Assembly (NCBI GenBank): GCA_034666665.1
Contig: JAXDLK010000151.1
Coordinates: 1 to 12,692, forward strand
From: JAXDLK01 sp034666665
Lineage (GTDB): Bacteria > Desulfobacterota > Binatia > JACPRU01
Direction of reading: 5' to 3'
Length of the DNA stretch: 12,692 nucleotides
Part shown: positions 1-6,008 of the stretch, one piece after another
Numbering within the stretch: position 1 is the first letter of the stretch
How the letters are laid out: every line of letters starts with the position of its first letter
Notes under the pieces: model-generated
Seen by the model: only the letters and a program-made list of their open reading frames with translations
Database searches by the model: none
Told to the model about the DNA's origin: nothing
Translations under genes and position numbers: made by a program

Positions 1-224
1 ATCTCGTCGTCCGCGAATGCGAAGCGGTCGGCGGCGCCGCTCGCGACCACCGCGGCCGCCTGAAACGGCTTTGCGGTCGAGCGCAGGAAGACCGGCTCGT
101 CGATAGCCTCTCGGCCGCACGATCCGAGGAGCGCTCCCGATGGATCGGCGAGCGCGCCGACGACCTGATGGCGGCTCTCGAGATGATCGCCGCGGAAGAC
201 GTGGACCTCGGCGCGGCCGATCAC
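1..224 (-). CDS. L-asparaginase II family protein, N-terminal part (cut by window edge)
   Basis: Reading from 224 leftwards, the minus strand gives an uninterrupted frame of 74 codons that runs off the window. It begins VIGRAEVHVFRGDHLESRH and later contains PVFLRSTAKPFQAAAVVASG followed by AADRF. The RGD-x-x-ESRH start and the RSTAKPFQ-x(n)-SGAADRF block are typical of the N-terminus of the Asparaginase_II family, the rhizobial thermolabile type that is unrelated to E. coli AnsA/AnsB. These enzymes hydrolyse L-asparagine to aspartate and ammonia. The start is fixed: a TAA stop lies in frame immediately before the GTG codon at 224-222, and that GTG shares bases with the TGA stop of the PPK2 gene, so the two genes are probably translationally coupled. 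The catalytic C-terminal part is outside the window, so activity cannot be judged. Confidence 0.85.
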   Translation of the reverse strand, partial: MIGRAEVHVFRGDHLESRHQVVGALADPSGALLGSCGREAIDEPVFLRSTAKPFQAAAVVASGAADRFAFADDE

Positions 225-976
225 TTACCAGGCTTCTCGCCGCTCTCGTGCTCGAAGTCCGCCGGCGGAAGCAGCCCGCCGAGCACGCGCACCGTCCGCC
301 GCAGCACCTCGAGGCGGGCATGACGCTTGGAATCCGCGGGGATCAGGTGCCACGGGCACCGCTTCGTGTGGGTCTCCTCGAACATGTCCTCGTAGGCCTC
401 GAGGTACTTCTTTCGGTTCTTGCGGTTCCGCCAGTCATCCGGACCGATCTTCCAGCGCTTGAACGGATTTCGCTCGCGCTCGCGAAAGCGCTTCAGCTGC
501 TCGCGGGCGCTCACGTGAAGGAAGAACTTGATGACGGGCGTGCCGTCGTTCGCGAGCGTTTCCTCGAAGGCGTTGATCTCGCCATACGCCCGGCGCCAGA
601 TTTTCTTCGGCGTGAGCTTCTCGACGCGCTCGACGAGCACGCGGCCGTACCACGAGCGGTCGAAGATCGCGAAGATCCCGGCTGCGGGCAGGCGCTTCCA
701 GAAGCGCCAGAGGTAATGGTGCCTGCGCTCGACCTCGTCCGGCGGCCCGATCGGATGCACGGAATATCCGCGGGGATCGATGCGATCGGTCAGGCGTTTG
801 ATCGCGCCGCCCTTGCCCGATGCATCCCAGCCCTCGAAGAGGATCACCGCCCGGCCATCCGACTGGCGGAGCCGGTGCTGCATGGTGAGCATCTCGAGCT
901 GCAGGCGCTCGATCTTCCGGTCGTACTCCTCTTCGGGAACGTCCTGATCGAGATCGAGTCGTTCGAGGCGGCCCAT
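221..976 (-). CDS. ppk2: Polyphosphate kinase 2 family protein (PPK2)
   Basis: A 251-residue single-domain PPK2. This family moves phosphate between inorganic polyphosphate and nucleotides (AMP, ADP or GDP) in the cytoplasm. A Walker A motif of PPK2 type is at residues 49-57 (GWDASGKGG), and the Walker B/lid block DRSWYGRV follows at 106-113. The stretches HHYLWRFW, INAFEE, FKRWKIGPDDWRNR and PWHLIPADSKRHAR are also characteristic. I cannot assign the substrate class (AMP versus NDP phosphorylation) from sequence alone. An upstream in-frame ATG at 1024 would add 16 residues unlike the family. The ATG at 976 gives the expected MGRLERLDL start and has a modest purine-rich stretch before it. The stop overlaps the GTG start of the asparaginase gene. 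The gene is divergent from the lipoprotein gene at 1094, so 977-1093 should hold both promoters. Confidence 0.93.
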   Translation of the reverse strand: MGRLERLDLDQDVPEEEYDRKIERLQLEMLTMQHRLRQSDGRAVILFEGWDASGKGGAIKRLTDRIDPRGYSVHPIGPPDEVERRHHYLWRFWKRLPAAGIFAIFDRSWYGRVLVERVEKLTPKKIWRRAYGEINAFEETLANDGTPVIKFFLHVSAREQLKRFRERERNPFKRWKIGPDDWRNRKNRKKYLEAYEDMFEETHTKRCPWHLIPADSKRHARLEVLRRTVRVLGGLLPPADFEHESGEKPGK

Positions 977-996
977 TCTTCGCCCTGCCGCCTGCG

Positions 997-1008
997 ACCG
1001 TCGACGGT
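997..1008. promoter_or_regulatory. 12-bp perfect palindrome in the PPK2 / lipoprotein divergent promoter region
   Basis: ACCGTCGACGGT is a perfect 12-base palindrome starting 21 bases upstream of the PPK2 ATG, inside the 117-base gap between two divergent genes. A second palindrome, CCGGCGCCGG at 1030-1039, lies between it and the lipoprotein gene. Placement suits an operator, but GC-rich palindromes occur often by chance in DNA of this composition and no regulator gene is adjacent. No convincing -35/-10 pair is visible. Confidence 0.2.
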
Positions 1009-1093
1009 GCATACAGGGAACCACGGTTTCCGGCGCCGGTAAAGACGGCGGCTCGCCTCACGTGCTATTGCCGGGAGGGTGCATGATCGCGAA

Positions 1094-1585
1094 GTGAATC
1101 GACGTCTCGCCAGTTTCGGCCTGGCTCTTTCGATCGTCCTCGGTGGCTGCAATCGAGAGCGAGAGGCTCCGCCTCCGGCAACGATGTCGGCGGCGCCGGA
1201 ACCGAAGGCGCAGGTGATCGCGCTCGACCCGAAGGCATCGCCGGTGGAATTCCGCCGGCTCGCCGACGACGCGATCCTCGTTTCCCCGGGCCTCGAGGGG
1301 CCGACGCTCGCGAAGCTCGGCAACTTCATCGCCGCCGCGGCGCGCCGCCTCGAGCGGGCGCACCTCACGGTGTGGGACGACGAGCCGGCCTGGAAACGAG
1401 CCGCCGAGGGACGGGCGCAGGGAGTGGCGGCGCTTTCCGACCGGCGGGCCGAGTACATCCGGGAGAAGACGCCGCAGCCGATCGAGACTTACACCGTGTT
1501 CGGGCGGGACGGAGGAGTGACCTACGAGCGGAACTTTCGCGACTGGCCGCTCACCGACCTCGACGTCGCTCCACTCACCGACTGA
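1094..1585 (+). CDS. Lipoprotein of unknown function
   Basis: A 163-residue protein from the GTG at 1094. The N-terminus MNRRLASFGLALSIVLGGC is a clear lipoprotein signal: two arginines, a hydrophobic stretch, then a lipobox L-G-G-C with the lipidated Cys at residue 19. A linker rich in Pro, Ala and Glu follows (about 20-40), then a mostly hydrophilic domain of about 120 residues containing LADDAILVSPGLEG, WDDEPAWKRAAEG and a Tyr/Arg-rich end (YTVFGRDGGVTYERNFRDW). I recognise no family. An upstream in-frame GTG at 1079 would put acidic residues (MHDREV) ahead of the signal peptide and abuts a GGAGGG with no spacing, so 1094 is preferred. The last 64 bases overlap a convergent gene on the other strand. 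It is probably exported and anchored to a membrane; function is unknown. Confidence 0.75.
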   Translation: MNRRLASFGLALSIVLGGCNREREAPPPATMSAAPEPKAQVIALDPKASPVEFRRLADDAILVSPGLEGPTLAKLGNFIAAAARRLERAHLTVWDDEPAWKRAAEGRAQGVAALSDRRAEYIREKTPQPIETYTVFGRDGGVTYERNFRDWPLTDLDVAPLTD

Positions 1586-2058
1586 AGGTGAGCGTGGGAG
1601 AGGCGGAGAGCGGGCCGGCCGGTCAGCCGCTCCGCTTGCTCGCGGATTCTCCCGGCTTCCGAATCCAGCCGAGAGAATTCGAGGCTGAGGGCATCGACCC
1701 AGAACCGGTCGCGCATTCGTCGTGCGCGTCCCGCGGCACTTTCTTGCCGGCAGAGTTCGAGCATGCTGCGAAGTCGCGAATGCTGCGCATGTACCTCTCG
1801 CGCTCGCTCCCGGACGGTCGCACCGACGAGCTCCGGGCCGAACGCCAGTGCGCGGAGCTCACGGTCGAGGCGCGCCTGCTCGGAGCCGAGCAACGAGAAG
1901 TGTTCCTCGAGGATCCTCTGCTCGGCGGAGGTCCGCCGGTTTTGTTCCGTTGGCTCGGCGACGACGAGCTCACCGAGGAGGTCGAGGACGAGCTCCTTCT
2001 CGAGCTCGAGGGCGGCGCGTTGCCGTTCCGCTTCGTCGGCCCAGACGCTCGTCTTCAT
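1522..2058 (-). CDS. Hypothetical coiled-coil-rich protein
   Basis: A 178-residue frame starting MKTSVWADEAERQRAALELE. It is dominated by Glu, Leu, Arg and Ala with heptad-like leucine spacing in residues 8-75 and 95-155, suggesting long helices or a coiled coil. It has no signal peptide and no recognised catalytic motif. Third codon positions are strongly G/C in this frame, and the plus-strand frames here give Arg/Ser-rich nonsense, which supports real coding. The general look recalls small helical secretion or flagellar chaperones such as FlgN, but that is only a resemblance. The last 25 residues are Ser/Arg-rich and lie antisense to the end of the lipoprotein gene (64-base overlap), so that tail may carry little function. 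An ATG at 2124 would add 22 residues of basic, noncoding-looking sequence; 2058 is preferred. Confidence 0.6.
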   Translation of the reverse strand: MKTSVWADEAERQRAALELEKELVLDLLGELVVAEPTEQNRRTSAEQRILEEHFSLLGSEQARLDRELRALAFGPELVGATVRERAREVHAQHSRLRSMLELCRQESAAGRARRMRDRFWVDALSLEFSRLDSEAGRIREQAERLTGRPALRLSHAHLQSVSGATSRSVSGQSRKFRS

Positions 2059-2235
2059 TCCCGATCGACCTGCTCGAGACGCCGGTTCCCGATACACCCC
2101 CGCGCCGCGCCGGAGTCGGCGCACGGCAGAGTGGAAAACCGGTCGGACCCGAGGGTTGCGGAGATCGGCGGCGGCGCGACACGATCGCCCATCGCTGGCT
2201 CCCCGCGCAGGATTCGACTACCTCTGGGCAGCCGG

Positions 2236-3303
2236 ATGACGGGGCGAGGGAGACGGAAGACCGGAGGGTCTGGGAAATCCGCGACGCGGCGCGTGTACGC
2301 CTGGTCTCGATGGCCGAACGAGCGGCTCCTCGAGACTCGAATGTGCGACCTCGGGCTTCGCATCGAGCACACGTGGGTCGAACGACGGGTCCGCGCGCTC
2401 TACCGAGACCTGCATCGCCGCGGCCTCCGCTTCCGGCCGCACGTGTGGCTGTCGACGGAGTGGTTCTCGCCCGATGGCGTGCCCGGCATCGCGCTTCCGT
2501 TCTACTTGGCGCACCCGCGTCTGATGCGACTGGAGCGCGCGAAGATGCTCGAGGTCGAGGGGGGCACGCGTGAGGGGTGCATGAAGATCCTGCGCCACGA
2601 GTGCGGCCACGCGATTCAGCACGCGTACGAGCTGCATCGTCGCCGCCGGTGGCAGGAGCTCTTCGGCCGATCCTCCGAGAAGTACCCGGAGTCGTACCGG
2701 CCGAACCCGGCGAGTCGCCGCTACGTGCAGCACCTGCGACTCTACTACGCGCAGAGCCATCCGGTGGAGGACTTCGCCGAGACCTTCGCCGTGTGGCTGC
2801 AGCCGGAGCGCGGTTGGCGCAAGCGCTACGAGGGGTGGCCGGCCCTCAAGAAGCTCGAATACGTCGACGAGTTGATGGGCGAGCTGACGCATGCGCCGCC
2901 ACTCGTGCGCACGCGCCGGCGGGTCGAGCCACTCGACCACATTCGCAAGACGCTCGGTGCCTACTACGAAGAGAAGCACGAGCAGTACTCGATCAGTTAT
3001 CCCGACGTCTACGACGAGGATCTCCAGCGCCTCTTCTCGGCGAACCCGCGGCATCGCGACCGCGAGCGCGCATCGAAGTTCTTGCGGCGCAAGCGGCGCG
3101 AGATCCGTCGTCTCGTCGCCCGCTGGACCGGAGAATACGAAGCGGCGCTCGATCAGGTGCTGAGCGACATGATCGGGCGCTGCGGCGAGCTCAAGCTTCG
3201 CGCCGTGGGGTCGGAGCGCAAGCTGCTCACGGACTTCGCGGTGCTGCTCACCGTCAACACGATGAGCTTCCTCTACCGCTGGCGAGACTCGGTCGCGCTA
3301 TGA
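2236..3303 (+). CDS. Putative zinc-binding metallopeptidase
   Basis: A 355-residue protein with a zincin motif HECGH at residues 121-125, within ILRHECGHAIQHAY. A conserved block EDFAETFAVW (178-187) follows about 55 residues later, and one of its glutamates is the likely third zinc ligand, as in gluzincins. Upstream are RGLRFRPHVWLSTEWFSPDG and VPGIALPFYLAHPRLM, and downstream GWPALKKLEYVDELM. I associate these blocks with uncharacterised 'putative zinc-binding metallopeptidase' proteins of deltaproteobacteria and relatives. No signal peptide is seen, so it is probably cytoplasmic. The C-terminal 100 residues are basic and helical. The start is uncertain: ATG 2236, GTG 2293 and ATG 2341 are all in frame. 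Similarity seems to begin near residue 26, before the 2341 ATG, so 2236 is used although no strong ribosome site precedes it. The stop overlaps the next start (ATGA), implying coupling to the ATP-grasp enzyme. The substrate is unknown. Confidence 0.82.
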   Translation: MTGRGRRKTGGSGKSATRRVYAWSRWPNERLLETRMCDLGLRIEHTWVERRVRALYRDLHRRGLRFRPHVWLSTEWFSPDGVPGIALPFYLAHPRLMRLERAKMLEVEGGTREGCMKILRHECGHAIQHAYELHRRRRWQELFGRSSEKYPESYRPNPASRRYVQHLRLYYAQSHPVEDFAETFAVWLQPERGWRKRYEGWPALKKLEYVDELMGELTHAPPLVRTRRRVEPLDHIRKTLGAYYEEKHEQYSISYPDVYDEDLQRLFSANPRHRDRERASKFLRRKRREIRRLVARWTGEYEAALDQVLSDMIGRCGELKLRAVGSERKLLTDFAVLLTVNTMSFLYRWRDSVAL

Positions 3304-4319
3304 AGAAGCTGCGCGTTCTGGTCTTGATGCACCCTTCGCTGGTGCCGCCCGAGAACCTCGAAGGATACAGCGAGAAGGAAATCTACGTCTGGAAGACGGA
3401 GTACGACGTCGTCCGCACGCTGCGCGAGCTCGGCCACGAGGCGCGGCCGCTCGGGGTGCAGGACGAGCTCTTGCCGATCCGGACCGTGGTGACCGAGTGG
3501 CGGCCGCACGTCGTCTTCAACTTGCTCGAGGAGTTCCACGGCATGGCCGAGTTCGACCAGCACGTCGTGAGCCTGCTCGAGCTGCTGCGCGTGCCCTACA
3601 CCGGGTGCAACCCGCGAGGTCTCGTGCTCGCGCGCGACAAGGGGCTCTCGAAGAAGCTCGCGGTGTATCACCGGATCCGCACGCCGGGCTTCGTCGTCTT
3701 TCGGCGCGGCGCCGCGGTCCGGCCGCGTCGCGGCGTTTCCTACCCGGCGATCGTCAAGAGTTTGACCGAGCACGCGTCTCTCGGCATTTCGCAAGCGTCG
3801 GTGGTCGACGGCGAGGAGAAGATGACCGAGCGGGTGAAGTTCATTCACGAGCGGATCGGCACCGACGCGATCGTCGAGCAGTTCATCGAGGGGCGGGAGC
3901 TCTACGTGGGGATTCTCGGCAATCGGCAGGTGAAGGTGCTGCCCACCTGGGAGCTCGTGTTCGACAACCTGGCGCGCGGCAGCGCGGCGATCGCCACCGC
4001 TCGCGCCAAGCATAACCCCGAGTACCAGGAGAAGCGCGGGATCTATCAGCAGCCGGCCGACGGCTTGCCGGAGGGCCTCGCCGAGCACGTGGCGCGGACG
4101 AGCAAGCGGATCTTCCGCATCCTCGAGCTCGACGGCTACGCGCGAATCGACTATCGGCTGTCGACCTCCGGGCACCTCTACTTCCTCGAGGCGAACCCGA
4201 ATCCGGAAATCGCCGCTCGTGAGGAGTTCGCATCCGCCGCGCAGGAATACGGCCTCGGGTATCCGCAGCTGCTGCAGAAGATCCTCGATCTCGGCTTGAG
4301 GCGCGGGCGTTCGCATTGA
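3300..4319 (+). CDS. ATP-grasp enzyme related to D-alanine--D-alanine ligase
   Basis: A 339-residue ATP-grasp protein resembling D-Ala-D-Ala ligases. Residues 98-129 (VPYTGCNPRGLVLARDKGLSK and on to RTPG) match the Ddl segment that precedes the ATP-binding lobe. YPAIVKSL (148-155, Lys153) and EQFIEGRELYVGILGN (193-208) form the ATP site. The metal ligands are visible as ARIDYRLS (Asp284) and FLEANPNPEI (Glu297, Asn299). The N-terminal domain differs from canonical Ddl and has an unusual acidic segment, EGYSEKEIYVWKTEYDVV. The family joins a carboxylate to an amine through an acyl phosphate; here the substrates are unknown and peptidoglycan need not be the target. The gene starts inside the stop of the metallopeptidase gene and ends inside the start of the flavin oxidase gene, so all three are probably made together. 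The first codons after ATG are MKKLRVLVLMHP, a typical start. Confidence 0.88.
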   Translation: MKKLRVLVLMHPSLVPPENLEGYSEKEIYVWKTEYDVVRTLRELGHEARPLGVQDELLPIRTVVTEWRPHVVFNLLEEFHGMAEFDQHVVSLLELLRVPYTGCNPRGLVLARDKGLSKKLAVYHRIRTPGFVVFRRGAAVRPRRGVSYPAIVKSLTEHASLGISQASVVDGEEKMTERVKFIHERIGTDAIVEQFIEGRELYVGILGNRQVKVLPTWELVFDNLARGSAAIATARAKHNPEYQEKRGIYQQPADGLPEGLAEHVARTSKRIFRILELDGYARIDYRLSTSGHLYFLEANPNPEIAAREEFASAAQEYGLGYPQLLQKILDLGLRRGRSH

Positions 4320-5635
4320 AGACGGACCTCGAAGGCCGGGACGTGGTGGTCGTGGGCGCCGGGCCCGCGGGTCTCGCGGCCGCGCTCGCGCTCCGCGACC
4401 GGGGCGCGACGGTGGTCGTGCTCGACCGCGAGGCGCGCGCGGGCGGTCGATCCCGCACCGAGCCGATCGGCGAGTGGCGCTTCGATTCCGGTGCGGAATT
4501 CTTGGCGTCCTTCTACGAGCGCACGCTCGCGCTGATCCGGCGTCTCGACCTCGATCGCGAGCTGGTGACGATGCCGGTGGCCGCGACCGTGGTGCTCCGG
4601 GACGGTGCGCGTGCGGTGCTGCCGGCGACCCCGTTCGAGCTCATGCGCACGCCGCTTCTGTCCCGGCGGTCGAAGCGCCGCCTCGTGCTGCTCGGCCTCG
4701 ACCTCCTGCGCTGGCGTCGCGTCCTCCGCTGGCGTGCGCTCGAACGCGCCGCCTTCCTCGACGAGCATTCTGCCGCGCAGTGGTTCGAAAAACGCATCGG
4801 CCGCGACTACGTCGAGAACGTCCTGCGGCCGACGCTCGAGAGCCTGGTGCTCTCGCCGGTCGAGGAGACCTCGTGCGTGGTACCGCTCGCGCAGGCGAAC
4901 GAGGCGCGGGGAGCGCGCCTCTTGTGTCCCGTCGGCGGGCTCGGCGAGCTCTGGGCCGAGGTCGGTCGCCGCGTTCAGTTCCGCGGGCCGCACGCGGTCG
5001 CCGAGGTGCGCTCGGCGAAGGAAGGCGTGCGGGTGCGGCTCGAGAGCGGAGTGGCCATCCAGGCCCACGCCGCGGTGGTCGCGGTGCCGGGACCGACCGC
5101 GGCCCGCCTCGTCGACGACGCCGTACCGGAAAAGGGCGTCGCCGCCGCGGCGCGGTACTCTCCCGTGGTGAAGCTTCACCTCTGCCTGGACGAGCCGGTG
5201 CCGGAAGCGCGGCCGCTCTGTCCCGCGGGCCCGGGGCGAAACGCCCTCGCCGGCATCGGCATCCTGGAGGCGAAGAAGACCGGTCAGGTGCCCGAAGGGC
5301 GGGGTGGCCTCAACGTCTGCGCGTCACCGGCGCTGGCCGCTCACCTGCTCGACGAGACGGACGAAGTGGTGCGCACTCGCCTCTGGGGCGAGGCCGAGGC
5401 GCTTCTGGGCTGGCGACTGCCGCCCGTTTCCGGCGAAGCGATCGTGCGCATGCGTGAGGGCGTGCCGCTCTTCCACGTGGGGTGGCTCAAGCGCCTCGAG
5501 GAGCTCCGCTGGCGTCTCCGGCCCTCCTCGATCGCGCTCGCCGGCGACTATCTCGCGAGCCCCAGCATCGAGGGAGCCGTCCGCTCCGGAGAAGAGGCCG
5601 CGGAGCGTGTCGCGAACTGGCTCCTGGGACATTGA
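4316..5635 (+). CDS. FAD-dependent amine oxidase / protoporphyrinogen oxidase-like protein
   Basis: A 439-residue flavoprotein. The N-terminal dinucleotide-binding motif is GAGPAG at residues 14-19, with the acidic strand end VVLDREA at about 35-40 and the GGRSRTE motif at 43-49, as in the monoamine oxidase / phytoene desaturase / HemY superfamily. The C-terminal flavin-closing motif is present: IALAGDYLASPSIEGAVRSGEEAAERVANW. The middle (about 120-330) holds the variable substrate domain, with no membrane segment obvious. These enzymes oxidise or desaturate amines, porphyrinogens or polyenes using FAD; the substrate here is unknown. The only start compatible with a full Rossmann fold is the TTG at 4316, which overlaps the TGA of the ATP-grasp gene (TTGA). 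Placement suggests it acts on the same pathway as the two genes before it. Alternatives are a carotenoid- or porphyrin-type oxidase recruited to the operon. Confidence 0.87.
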   Translation: MKTDLEGRDVVVVGAGPAGLAAALALRDRGATVVVLDREARAGGRSRTEPIGEWRFDSGAEFLASFYERTLALIRRLDLDRELVTMPVAATVVLRDGARAVLPATPFELMRTPLLSRRSKRRLVLLGLDLLRWRRVLRWRALERAAFLDEHSAAQWFEKRIGRDYVENVLRPTLESLVLSPVEETSCVVPLAQANEARGARLLCPVGGLGELWAEVGRRVQFRGPHAVAEVRSAKEGVRVRLESGVAIQAHAAVVAVPGPTAARLVDDAVPEKGVAAAARYSPVVKLHLCLDEPVPEARPLCPAGPGRNALAGIGILEAKKTGQVPEGRGGLNVCASPALAAHLLDETDEVVRTRLWGEAEALLGWRLPPVSGEAIVRMREGVPLFHVGWLKRLEELRWRLRPSSIALAGDYLASPSIEGAVRSGEEAAERVANWLLGH

Positions 5636-5762
5636 CTCGGGGGGCCCGTGCGGTGGTCCATCCGGATCCTCCGTCCAGTGCGCCGCCGGACTTTAGCCCG
5701 GGCGCGCCCATACGCGCGCGCTCGTGTTCTACCGTGACCGGAACGCACCCGGGGAGGGCAGC

Positions 5763-6008
5763 ATGGAAATCATTGGCGTCATCATCATCGGCTTCATCGT
5801 CGGTCTCGTTGCGCGAGCACTCATGCCCGGCAAGGACCCGGGCGGCTTGGTCATCACCACGCTGCTCGGGATCGCAGGCGCGGTCGTAGCGAACTTTCTC
5901 GGCCGGCAGTTCGGGTTTTACGGGCCCGGGGAAGCGGCCGGATTCATCGGCGCCGTCATCGGCGCGATCATTCTCTTGGCGATCTACCGCGTGGTCCGCA
6001 GATCCTGA
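5763..6008 (+). CDS. GlsB/YeaQ/YmgE family stress-response membrane protein
   Basis: An 81-residue, very hydrophobic protein of the transglycosylase-associated (GlsB/YeaQ/YmgE) family. It has three predicted membrane helices, roughly residues 2-19, 27-46 and 56-75. Family signatures are visible: the Gly-rich first helix followed by LVARALMPGKDPGG, TTLLGIAGAVVANFLG in the second helix and GFIGAVIGAIILLAIYR in the third. It is an inner-membrane protein often induced by stress; the molecular role is not known for the family. A strong ribosome site (GGGGAGGG) sits a few bases before the ATG at 5763. The 127-base gap after the flavin oxidase gene suggests its own promoter, though none is recognisable. 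The last 25 bases overlap the convergent amidase gene. Confidence 0.9.
   Translation: MEIIGVIIIGFIVGLVARALMPGKDPGGLVITTLLGIAGAVVANFLGRQFGFYGPGEAAGFIGAVIGAIILLAIYRVVRRS

Noticed and set aside
140..1042. A 300-codon plus-strand open frame
   Set aside because: It lies antisense to PPK2, whose Walker motifs are unmistakable, and its translation has no recognisable domain.
1372..2235. Long N-terminal extension of the metallopeptidase frame
   Set aside because: The first part is a shifted frame of the lipoprotein gene and the middle is antisense to the coiled-coil gene; family-like sequence starts only after about 2310.
3273..4316. A 347-codon minus-strand open frame
   Set aside because: It mirrors the ATP-grasp gene almost exactly and has no family features; the plus-strand product is clearly an ATP-grasp enzyme.
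4178..5179. A 333-codon minus-strand open frame
   Set aside because: It is antisense to the flavin oxidase gene and its composition is His/Arg/Glu-rich without motifs.
5700..5709. Palindrome GGGCGCGCCC upstream of the GlsB/YeaQ-type gene
   Set aside because: A short all-GC palindrome in GC-rich DNA with no adjacent promoter-like boxes; too weak to call an operator.
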